A DNA stretch of 6,653 nt, taken from assembly GCA_025352485.1 (NCBI GenBank), contig JANXTJ010000270.1:1-6653 (forward strand). Reading direction: 5' to 3'. Made by a program: the position numbers and the translations under genes. The DNA is from Salinibacterium sp. Lineage in GTDB: Bacteria > Actinomycetota > Actinomycetes > Actinomycetales > Microbacteriaceae. Below the pieces are notes generated by a model. That model was not told the origin of the DNA. It ran no database searches and saw only the letters and a list, made by a program, of their open reading frames with translations. This document shows, in pieces, positions 1 through 6,382 of the stretch (position 1 is the stretch's first letter; each line of letters begins with the position of its first letter).

Positions 1-744
1 CGCTGGATGGTGGCCGTGCGGATGGTGTCTGAAGGCGTGGATGTGCCGCGCCTCACCGTGGGGGTCTACGCAACCTCCGCGGCGACCGCGCTCTATTTCG
101 CCCAGGCCGTGGGGCGCTTCGTGCGCTCTAGGCGCCGGGGAGAGGTGGCATCAATCTTTCTGCCGAGCGTGCCGGCGCTGCTCAGCTTGGCTACCCTGCT
201 CGAGCTGGAACGCGACCATGCCCTCGACAGGGACACCGATACCGATGTACTGCTCGACGACGCGCTCCTAGAGAAGGAAAACCGCGAAGAGGCAACCTCT
301 GATGAACTCACCGATGAGTTCACCTGGCAAGCGATCGAGTCTGACGCCAACTTTGACCGTGTGCTCTTCGACGGCGACGAGTTCGGTTTTGCCGCAGCCA
401 CGGGGAGCGATGAAGAACTCGACTTCATCGGCCTGCCCGGGATACTTGAGCCCGCCCAACTGCGCGAGCTACTCGAGCACCGCCAGCGTCGCCAGGGACG
501 CAAGTCATCGTCCCGGCCGGCCTCCGCCGCCCCCGAGCTTCCCGAACCGTTGTATCGCAACCTCAAGCAGCAGCGCACGCTGCTCAATTCGCTCGTCGCG
601 CGGCGCGCGAAAATCTCGAACGAGCCGCACGGTCTCATCCATGCCGAGCTCCGTCGCGTCTGCGGAGGGCCAGCGGTCGCCCAGTCAACCGTCACCCAGC
701 TTCAGGCCCGCATCGACTACCTGCATCGCGGGATGCACGGCTAA
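1..744 (+). CDS. SF2 DEAD/DEAH-box helicase, C-terminal part (5' end outside window)
   Basis: This is the last 247 residues of a superfamily 2 helicase, probably of the SSL2/XPB-like group (COG1061) that is common in actinobacteria. Such proteins are ATP-driven DNA or RNA translocases; the exact substrate of this one is not known to me. The second RecA-like domain is visible. Motif V is MVSEGVDVPRL near residues 8-18, and motif VI is QAVGRFVRSR near residues 35-44, carrying the arginine-finger region. The Walker A and DEAD/DEAH boxes would lie upstream, outside the window. Next comes a strongly acidic stretch (about residues 68-130, many Asp and Glu), then a basic, proline-containing segment (about 160-185). 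The C-terminus (AVAQSTVTQLQARIDYL) looks helical. The frame is open from the first base to TAA at 742-744. The gene converges on csp. The helicase superfamily is certain from the motifs; the subfamily is inferred. Confidence 0.88.
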   Translation, partial: RWMVAVRMVSEGVDVPRLTVGVYATSAATALYFAQAVGRFVRSRRRGEVASIFLPSVPALLSLATLLELERDHALDRDTDTDVLLDDALLEKENREEATSDELTDEFTWQAIESDANFDRVLFDGDEFGFAAATGSDEELDFIGLPGILEPAQLRELLEHRQRRQGRKSSSRPASAAPELPEPLYRNLKQQRTLLNSLVARRAKISNEPHGLIHAELRRVCGGPAVAQSTVTQLQARIDYLHRGMHG

Positions 745-857
745 AAGCCGGCGCTGATAGCGCAAGAGCACGTGGATGAGATTGTGAGCACCCCTGCGCC
801 CCCGTTCCGCCGCCGCTGGGCTGCGCCCGCGGGATTTCAGGGCGACCCATCCCGTAT

Positions 858-914
858 CGTCCGCCTGACGGAGTACCTCTCGTACTCACCGGACGGCGCA
901 GGCCTGAGGTCAGG
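858..914. repeat. Cluster of short inverted repeats in the helicase/csp intergenic gap
   Basis: The 267-base gap 745-1011 has no credible gene. It contains a two-part hairpin: outer arms CGTCCG (858-863) and CGGACG (890-895), inner arms GAGTAC (871-876) and GTACTC (882-887) around the loop CTCTC. Immediately after it is a near-palindrome, CCTGAGGTCAGG (903-914). None is followed by a T-run, so these are not classical terminators. A further small hairpin GCGCT-GAT-AGCGC lies at 751-763, seven bases after the helicase stop. The pairings are seen directly; a role in 3'-end formation or mRNA stability is only a guess. Confidence 0.4.
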
Positions 915-963
915 ACATCGTTGTCTTGTCTATAAAGCCGAAACAACATAGCGCTTAACAAGA

Positions 964-991
964 AAACGCCCCGGTATGGACCGGGGCGTTT
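964..991 (-). terminator. Intrinsic (rho-independent) terminator of csp
   Basis: A perfect 11-bp stem (964-974 with 981-991) encloses a six-base loop. Read on the minus strand, the GC-rich stem ends in GTTT and runs straight into TTTTCTTGTT, the U-rich tail expected of an intrinsic terminator. It begins about 20 bases after the csp stop codon, so it is placed to end csp transcription. On the plus strand the stem is followed by only a short T-run (TTTCCGTT), so it may weakly stop helicase transcription arriving from the left as well. Confidence 0.9.
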
Positions 992-1011
992 CCGTTACTG
1001 AACTATCAAGA

Positions 1012-1215
1012 TCAGAGGGGACGGATGTTCTCCGCCTGGGGACCCTTCGGTCCCTGGGTGATGTCGAATTCAACCTTCTGGTTCTCGTCGAGTGACTTGT
1101 AGCCGCTCGATGCGATAGCAGAGTAGTGGGCGAACACGTCGGGACTTCCGTCCTCAGGGGCGATGAAGCCAAAGCCCTTTTCCGCGTTGAACCACTTGAC
1201 GGTGCCTAATGCCAT
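1012..1215 (-). CDS. csp: Cold-shock domain protein (CspA family)
   Basis: A complete 67-residue cold-shock protein, the usual length for the family. It folds as a single five-stranded OB barrel that binds single-stranded RNA and DNA, acting as an RNA chaperone in the cytoplasm. The start MALGTVKWFNAEKGFGFI contains RNP1 (KGFGFI, residues 13-18), and RNP2 is the VFAHY segment (residues 27-31). In RNP2, Ala and Tyr replace the more usual Val and Phe of VFVHF. The acidic SLDENQKVEFDI segment and the C-terminal GPQAENIRPL are typical. ATG at 1215 is supported by a strong Shine-Dalgarno sequence six bases upstream. The gene is single and leftward, downstream of dnaE2 on the same strand, with its own terminator. 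Family members may be cold-induced or constitutive, and the sequence does not say which applies here. Confidence 0.97.
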   Translation of the reverse strand: MALGTVKWFNAEKGFGFIAPEDGSPDVFAHYSAIASSGYKSLDENQKVEFDITQGPKGPQAENIRPL

Positions 1216-1221
1216 TTAAAA

Positions 1222-1228
1222 CTCCTCC
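1222..1228 (-). promoter_or_regulatory. Shine-Dalgarno sequence of csp
   Basis: On the minus strand this reads GGAGGAG, with a six-base TTTTAA spacer before the ATG at 1215. It is a near-ideal ribosome binding site and fixes the csp start. A CTCC immediately upstream (minus strand CTCC-TGGA-GGAG) could fold back on part of it as a 4-bp hairpin. Confidence 0.85.
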
Positions 1229-1232
1229 AGGA

Positions 1233-1287
1233 GCGTTCTTCTGGCCCCGACAGTCGAGGCCACATCGACGCGCTCCGAAAAGAACGC
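1233..1287 (-). promoter_or_regulatory. Potential structured 5' leader of csp
   Basis: Perfect 8-bp arms GCGTTCTT (1233-1240) and AAGAACGC (1280-1287) can pair. A second hairpin is nested inside: TGGCC (1242-1246) with GGCCA (1258-1262), plus three more pairs at 1248-1250/1254-1256 around a three-base loop. In the csp mRNA the structure ends four bases before the Shine-Dalgarno sequence. Long structured leaders that control translation are known for E. coli cspA; a similar role here is inference. One 8-bp pair in a 155-base gap could be chance. Confidence 0.4.
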
Positions 1288-1302
1288 CGATGATGTTCAC
1301 AG

Positions 1303-1308
1303 GCTATA
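1303..1308 (-). promoter_or_regulatory. Weak candidate -10 element for csp
   Basis: On the minus strand this reads TATAGC, in the most AT-rich part of the gap between dnaE2 and csp. Transcription from here would give a leader of about 80 bases containing the paired arms at 1233-1287. No good -35 hexamer is seen at 16-18 bases, so this is a weak call. Actinobacterial promoters often lack a clear -35. Confidence 0.25.
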
Positions 1309-1370
1309 GCAGTATGCGTTCGTGTTGGCCATCTATTTCACAATTGGTGCGCGATGGTAATGAAGAACCT

Positions 1371-4300
1371 TCAGCGGAAATCCCGAGATTTGGTGCGCGG
1401 CGCCATCGACAGAAGCTCAAAACGGTCGGCAAGAACATTAATAACGCCCTCAGCAGAGCGTTCCAGAATGCCCCTGACGATGAGCGCAGGGGCCTCGCGC
1501 ACCACGCGTCGATACCGCGTCCACACGCCCACGCTGCAGATCACGTTGATCAGGCCGGTTTCATCTTCGATGTTCAGGAAGGTGATGCCGCTGGCGGTTG
1601 CCGGCCGCTGGCGGTGGGTGACGACACCACCGATTTCGATCCGGCGCCCCGACTCTGCTGTCACGAGCCCCGCCGCGGTCAGCACTCCACGCTCGCTCAG
1701 CAGCGGTCGCAGATGGTGCACGGGATGACTATCGGTGGAGACCCCCGTCGCCCACAGGTCGCTCATCAGCTCGTCGACCGGCGACGGCATCTCGAACAGG
1801 GGCGGCTGCACAGACACGACGCTGCCGGGCAAAAACTCGGCGCGGTCCTGGGCCGCATTGCCCGCGTTCCACATCGCCTCGCGACGCGAGATACCGAACC
1901 CGTCGAACGCGCCAGCGGCAGAAAGTACCTCGAGCTGCGCCGTGCTGAGCCCCACACGGCGAACGAGGTCATTCATGCTGATGAAGTCGCCAGCCCGGTC
2001 ACGCTCTGCCACGATCTTCTGCGCGACCTTGTCGCCAATGCCGGTGACCTCGTCGAGGCCGAGACGTACGACGAAAGCACCGTCTCTGCGATGGTCGTCC
2101 GTGTCGAAGTGGGCGGTTCGATCGAACTTCTCCGGCACGGGCGGCTGCTGGCGATCGAGGCAGCACGTGCTGCCGGTGGGGGTGGCGGGGGCTGACCCGG
2201 TGCCCTCCAGCGACGCGTGCACCCCTGACCTGAGGATGTCGGGCCGGAGCACCTGGACACCGTGCCTGCGGGCATCCGCCACCAAACTCTGTGCCGAATA
2301 AAACCCCATGGGCTGCGCACGGAGCATGGCGGCCAGGAATGCCGCGGGGTAGTGCAGGCGCAACCACGCGCTGGCGTAGACGAGCAACCCAAAACTCAGG
2401 GCGTGGCTTTCTGCGAAACCGAAGCCGGCGAAGGCCTGAATTGCCCCGTAAATCTTGTCGGCGGCATCCCCCGATATGCCGTGCGTTGCCATGCCCACGT
2501 AGAGCTTCGACCGCAATTTCTCGATCTTGTCGATGCCGCGCTTTGACCCCATCGCCCGGCGCAGGTGATCGGCGTCATCGGGCGTGCAGCCCCCCACCGC
2601 GACCGCGATCTGCATGAGTTGCTCTTGAAAGATCGGAATGCCTTTGGTGCGCTCCAGCACCGGCCGCAGCTTCTCGTGGAGATAGGTCTCCTCTTCGAGC
2701 TTCATCTTGCGCCTGACGTAAGGATGAACGGCCCCGCCCTGAATTGGGCCGGGGCGCACGAGCGCGATCTCCACGACCAGGTGATAAAACTCGCGGGGCT
2801 GCAGGCGGGGCAGCAGACCCATCTGCGCCCGGGACTCCACCTGAAACACCCCGATCGCATCCGCCCGACAGAGCTGGTCATAAACGCCGGCTTCCTCCTT
2901 CGGAATGCTGTCCAGGTCCCACTGTTCGCCAAGCGCATCGTTGACCAAGTCGAAGGTGTACTGCATCGCCGACAGAATCCCGAGGCCGAGCATGTCGAAC
3001 TTGACCAGCCCCATCCACGCGCAATCGTCTTTGTCCCACTGCACGACCGTGCGGTCTTTCATGCGCGCCCACTCCACCGGCACAACCTCGCCCACCGGTC
3101 GCTTGGTGAGTACCATCCCGCCGGAGTGGATACCTAGGTGCCGCGGCAGTTTCATCGCTTCGAACGCGAGCCCGACAACGTCGTTCGGGATGTCGTGGTC
3201 GCCGCTGGAGATGACGGCGCCCCAGCGCTCCACCTGCCTCGACCAGGCGTCTTGCTGGCCCGCGCTATGCCCGAGTGCCTTGGCCATGTCGCGTACGGCA
3301 AACTTGGGCCGGTACTGGATGACATTGGACACCTGAGCGGCATTCTCTCGTTGGTATTTCGCGAACATGTACTGAATCACCTCCTCACGGCGCTCCGAGT
3401 CGAAGTCGACATCGATATCCGGCTCCTCCTCGCGCATGCTCGAGATGAACCGTTCGAACGGCAAGTTGTACTTGATGGGGTCGACCGCGGTGATGTTCAA
3501 GAGGTAACAGACCACAGAGCTTGCCGCCGAGCCACGGCCCTGGCACAGGATGCCCAGACTTCTGGCGTGCGCAACCATGTCCCAGACGATGAGGAAGTAG
3601 CCGGCGAAGTGCTTCTGTTCGATGGCGCGCAGTTCGCGGCTGATGCGCTTTCTGTTCGTCCTGCTGAGCGGCAGCCGACGCCCGGCAGCACCCTGCCAGG
3701 TCAGTTTGCGCAGGTAAGACATCGGCGTGAAGCCCTCGGGAACCTCGGTGTCCGGCAGCTCCGGTTTCGCGTTGCGCAGCTCGAAGGCAAGTTCTGCGGC
3801 GATCGTGACGGTGTTCTGAATTGCCCCGGGATACCGACCGAAGCGAGCGGCCATCTCTGCTCCCGATCTGAGGTGCGCCGATCCGGATGACGGCAACCAG
3901 CCATCGAGTTCATCCAGGCTTCTGCGCGCTCTGACTGCGGCCAACGCGGTGTGCAGGTGGTGCTGCTTCGGCGTCGCGTAGTGCACATTGCCGGTGGCCA
4001 CTATTCGCAGTCCGTGCTCGGTGGCCAACCGCGCAAGCTCGTCATTGTGGGTGCTGTCGAGCGGGTCGCCGTGGTCGAAGAGTTCGACGACGACGTTGTC
4101 AGCGCCGAAAAGTTCGACGAGGCGATCCAGTTCGACCCCGGCGGCCGCGACACCAGCACCGACACCGACACCAGCCACTAGCGCCTGCCTGACCGCACCC
4201 TTGCGGCATCCGGTCAGCACTATCCAGTGGCCGCCCGCCTGCCGGGCGAGCTCCTGGAGGTAGTAGATCGGGCGACCTTTCTCTTTACCGCGCAGTTGGG

Positions 4301-4820
4301 CAGTCGTGATGGCTAGGGCGAGACGGTGGTAGCCCTCCTCACGCCGGGCGAGCACGAGCAGGTGGCTGCCCTCTGGGTCGGCGATGCCGTTCTGCGGCGT
4401 GCGCAGCCCGAGCGACAGCTCAGCCCCGAAGATCGTCGCCGTGGGGGTGCCACCAGCAGCCACCACCATGGCGGCATTGTCGGCAGCGGCCTCTGCCATT
4501 CTGGCGATGCCGTAGAAGCCGTCGTGGTCGGTAAGGGCGAGGGCGGTCAGGCCGAGCCTGGTGGCTTCTTCGATCAGCGCCTCAGGCATGCTTGCGCCGT
4601 CGAGGAAGCTGTAACTGGAATGAGCGTGCAACTCGGCATAGGGCACGACGCCCTCAGCCGTACCAATATCGACGGGCGCCCGGTATGGCGTGCGCTTGAG
4701 GGACCAGCCGGGGCTGTCGCCGCCATCGGCTCCTATCGGGGGCGTGGATCCGGGGCGCGTCGCCTCTGACAGTGTCTTTTCGAATTCCGACCACGGGATC
4801 GGGGGATTGTTCCAACCCAT
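1371..4820 (-). CDS. dnaE2: Error-prone DNA polymerase III alpha subunit DnaE2 (ImuC)
   Basis: A complete 1149-residue C-family polymerase, in the upper range for DnaE2. It is the polymerase of the SOS mutasome and copies damaged DNA with low fidelity. Visible parts in order: PHP domain (about 60-290) with LHAHSSYSFLDGAS, TDHD and TGCRKG motifs; palm with PDIDVDFDSERREE, where D470 and D472 should be two catalytic aspartates, and KFDMLGLG with D609 as the third; fingers including VRPGPIQGGAVHPY; helix-hairpin-helix (about 919-940, EVTGIGDKVAQKI); OB fold (about 1058-1135). The start was set at ATG 4820 (MGWNNPPIPW, the typical family start). An upstream in-frame start at 5135 would add 105 residues that overlap imuB and look like shadow sequence. 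The ATG overlaps the imuB stop as TGATG and has only a weak Shine-Dalgarno, which suggests coupled translation. Odd points: a Gly/Val repeat at 215-224 and a roughly 40-residue linker at 872-915. Confidence 0.97.
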   Translation of the reverse strand: MGWNNPPIPWSEFEKTLSEATRPGSTPPIGADGGDSPGWSLKRTPYRAPVDIGTAEGVVPYAELHAHSSYSFLDGASMPEALIEEATRLGLTALALTDHDGFYGIARMAEAAADNAAMVVAAGGTPTATIFGAELSLGLRTPQNGIADPEGSHLLVLARREEGYHRLALAITTAQLRGKEKGRPIYYLQELARQAGGHWIVLTGCRKGAVRQALVAGVGVGAGVAAAGVELDRLVELFGADNVVVELFDHGDPLDSTHNDELARLATEHGLRIVATGNVHYATPKQHHLHTALAAVRARRSLDELDGWLPSSGSAHLRSGAEMAARFGRYPGAIQNTVTIAAELAFELRNAKPELPDTEVPEGFTPMSYLRKLTWQGAAGRRLPLSRTNRKRISRELRAIEQKHFAGYFLIVWDMVAHARSLGILCQGRGSAASSVVCYLLNITAVDPIKYNLPFERFISSMREEEPDIDVDFDSERREEVIQYMFAKYQRENAAQVSNVIQYRPKFAVRDMAKALGHSAGQQDAWSRQVERWGAVISSGDHDIPNDVVGLAFEAMKLPRHLGIHSGGMVLTKRPVGEVVPVEWARMKDRTVVQWDKDDCAWMGLVKFDMLGLGILSAMQYTFDLVNDALGEQWDLDSIPKEEAGVYDQLCRADAIGVFQVESRAQMGLLPRLQPREFYHLVVEIALVRPGPIQGGAVHPYVRRKMKLEEETYLHEKLRPVLERTKGIPIFQEQLMQIAVAVGGCTPDDADHLRRAMGSKRGIDKIEKLRSKLYVGMATHGISGDAADKIYGAIQAFAGFGFAESHALSFGLLVYASAWLRLHYPAAFLAAMLRAQPMGFYSAQSLVADARRHGVQVLRPDILRSGVHASLEGTGSAPATPTGSTCCLDRQQPPVPEKFDRTAHFDTDDHRRDGAFVVRLGLDEVTGIGDKVAQKIVAERDRAGDFISMNDLVRRVGLSTAQLEVLSAAGAFDGFGISRREAMWNAGNAAQDRAEFLPGSVVSVQPPLFEMPSPVDELMSDLWATGVSTDSHPVHHLRPLLSERGVLTAAGLVTAESGRRIEIGGVVTHRQRPATASGITFLNIEDETGLINVICSVGVWTRYRRVVREAPALIVRGILERSAEGVINVLADRFELLSMAPRTKSRDFR
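4148..4177. repeat. Hexanucleotide tandem repeat inside dnaE2
   Basis: About five imperfect six-base units (CGACAC and the variant CAGCAC) run in tandem. On the coding strand they give Gly-Val/Ala dipeptides, residues about 215-224 (VAGVGVGAGV), within the PHP domain of DnaE2 between the TGCRKG motif and a helix. Because the unit is six bases, slippage would change length without breaking the frame. Confidence 0.7.
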
Positions 4821-6382
4821 CAGTCGTACCGGGCTTCCGCCCACCAGCCGGCCCCATCGAGCACCAGCAACCAGGCGCAGCCCGTCGAATCCACGGCCTG
4901 AAAGCGCCAGGATTTCACCGCATCGGCCGACCACCAGCGCTCGTCGAGTGCCCACGGCCCTGCCCACGCGCTGATGCTCAGCAGGGTGCGCCCGGCGGAG
5001 AGCTCTCGCGGTGCAGTCGACAGCGCACCCCTTTCGTCGACACTGACCGACGCGCCGCCCCGGCCGAAAATGGTGATCGGATGCCGCGGCGAGAATACGG
5101 TGCCAGGCAGCGGCAGCGGCAGGCGGCCCGGCCATGGCTGCGCGGCGGAGCGGCCGCCCACCTGTCGATCACCCCACGCCATCAGCTGCTGCCGGTCGCT
5201 CAGACTGCGGCCGCCACCGACGGACGGCATCAGCACCGCTCCGTGGCCGAGCATGCTCTGCACGCGGGAGAGGCCGTGATGGATGCGCTCCTCAGGACCG
5301 GTGCCCCACAGTCCCGACTCGTGGTGGCCGATGGCATCGATGGCCTCCGGCGCGATCCGCACCCGAACGACACCAGAGCGCAGCCCCTCGTCGACGGCAC
5401 CGGCCCCCTGCAGTTGCCAGCGCACCCTATCGACAACGTCTGCGGGCGTGAACGATCGCGGATGCAGCCACACCCGCTCGGAAATTTCCGGGGCGGGCGA
5501 ATCCGAGGTTAGCTCCACCCTGATGGCCGTGCAGGCGAGCCGGGCGGCCGTGAGCGCGTCGATGAACTGTTCGGCGGAGGCCTTAACGCCGAATGCCACC
5601 TGATCGACCCGGTCGAGCGCGGGCTCGAAGTCGATGACCACATCGAGGTCGGCCGGGGGAGTGCGCGGGGTCAGCGGCCAGGAGTCTCGCCCGCTGGAGA
5701 GCGCGTGCAACCGCCGCCCCGACTCGCCGAACCGGGTGCGCACGTCGTCGGCGGGTAGCGCTGCGAAATGCCCGAGGGTGCGTACCCCGAGTCGACGCAG
5801 CAGGGTGACCAGCGCCGGGTCATCGAGCAACCCCACGTCAAGCGGGGCGAGGAACGCCGCAGAAGCCCCCGGCGCCACGACCTGCACTCTGGCGGTCGCC
5901 CGCGCCGCCTGCTTCGCCGTAAAGATTCCGTCGGCCACTCCCGCGCGCGCGCCATCGACGCCGAGATCGTCCATGCGACCGGCGAGGGCGAGGGCTGCGC
6001 CTTTTTCTCCGCCGTAATACTGCGCGACGCCGCGCACCCGCACGGCGCACATCCCCGGCCGCAAAACCTGCACATGTGGGGTGAGCTCTTCGAGGCCGGA
6101 GATGATTGGCTCGAACACCCTGTTGTCGACGGCCGGGTCGTAATCGAGCACGACGAGACCCGAGCACCGCGCCTGTGCCTCGCGCAGCCTCAGGCCCCTG
6201 GTTACTCCCTCCGCGCGCGCGGCGGCGGATGACGCGAACACCACCCCCTTCTCGATGAGAGCCACTTCTTCCGCTGCCGGCCGTGCCTCATGAATTGCCG
6301 CCGTAATGGGCCAATCCGGAGCCCAGAGCACAACCACCCGGGGAATGAGAGCACCCGGCAGCTCGCCGCCAACCGAGCTCAT
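4820..6382 (-). CDS. imuB: ImuB, Y-family polymerase-like mutasome adaptor
   Basis: A complete 520-residue Y-family (DinB-like) protein. In this family ImuB is a non-catalytic scaffold that links DnaE2 and ImuA' to the beta sliding clamp. Usual Y-polymerase acidic motifs are not seen: the N-terminus reads RVVVLWAPDWPITAA where active enzymes have a metal-binding Asp in an IDxDxFYA-type motif, and the region around 104-125 (QVLRPGMCAVRVRGVAQYYG) lacks the DE pair. A helix-hairpin-helix-like segment is at 196-216, and the little-finger region is at about 250-370. QLMAWG (399-404) fits the clamp-binding motif known from mycobacterial ImuB (QLxxWG type). The conserved tail ends WWAEARYD. The start ATG at 6382 overlaps the imuA' stop as ATGA with no clear Shine-Dalgarno; translational coupling is likely. 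The stop shares a base with the dnaE2 start. A slightly later start (GTG at about residue 16) cannot be excluded. Confidence 0.95.
   Translation of the reverse strand: MSSVGGELPGALIPRVVVLWAPDWPITAAIHEARPAAEEVALIEKGVVFASSAAARAEGVTRGLRLREAQARCSGLVVLDYDPAVDNRVFEPIISGLEELTPHVQVLRPGMCAVRVRGVAQYYGGEKGAALALAGRMDDLGVDGARAGVADGIFTAKQAARATARVQVVAPGASAAFLAPLDVGLLDDPALVTLLRRLGVRTLGHFAALPADDVRTRFGESGRRLHALSSGRDSWPLTPRTPPADLDVVIDFEPALDRVDQVAFGVKASAEQFIDALTAARLACTAIRVELTSDSPAPEISERVWLHPRSFTPADVVDRVRWQLQGAGAVDEGLRSGVVRVRIAPEAIDAIGHHESGLWGTGPEERIHHGLSRVQSMLGHGAVLMPSVGGGRSLSDRQQLMAWGDRQVGGRSAAQPWPGRLPLPLPGTVFSPRHPITIFGRGGASVSVDERGALSTAPRELSAGRTLLSISAWAGPWALDERWWSADAVKSWRFQAVDSTGCAWLLVLDGAGWWAEARYD

Noticed and set aside
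874..886. Match to the complement of the 23S rRNA sarcin-ricin loop (CCTCTCGTACT)
   Set aside because: Only about 11 bases match, the flanks do not, and the match lies within a local inverted repeat. It is most likely coincidence and not an rRNA fragment.
692..961. 89-residue minus-strand open frame in the helicase/csp gap
   Set aside because: Third codon positions are not GC-rich as in the real genes, it overlaps the helicase end, and it resembles no protein I know.
1361..1373. 5-bp hairpin at the dnaE2 stop as a terminator
   Set aside because: The stem TGAAG/CTTCA is short and AT-balanced and is not followed by a U-run.
1209..2195. 328-residue open frame on the plus strand
   Set aside because: It is antisense to the conserved C-terminal region of dnaE2 and the csp start. 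It is Arg/His-rich shadow sequence with no recognisable domain, and long antisense frames are common in GC-rich genes.
2731..2755. GC-rich imperfect hairpin in dnaE2
   Set aside because: It encodes the conserved RPGPIQGG motif and has a bulge; the symmetry is adequately explained by codon choice in GC-rich DNA.
3450..3461. 12-base palindrome CCGTTCGAACGG, with a similar one (GTTCGATCGAAC) at 2116-2127, considered as LexA boxes
   Set aside because: The half-sites are in the wrong order for the actinobacterial SOS box (GAAC then GTTC), and both lie deep inside dnaE2 coding sequence. The operon's real SOS box should be upstream of imuA', outside the window.
2436..3828. Direct repeat CTGAATTGCCCCG at 2436-2448 and 3816-3828
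   Set aside because: Thirteen bases shared once in a 6.6-kb window is within chance, and both copies are ordinary coding sequence of dnaE2.
4821..5135. 105-codon N-terminal extension of dnaE2
   Set aside because: It lies wholly inside imuB in another frame, is Arg/Ala-rich with no family similarity, and the family-typical start MGWNNPPIPW is at 4820 with a TGATG junction.
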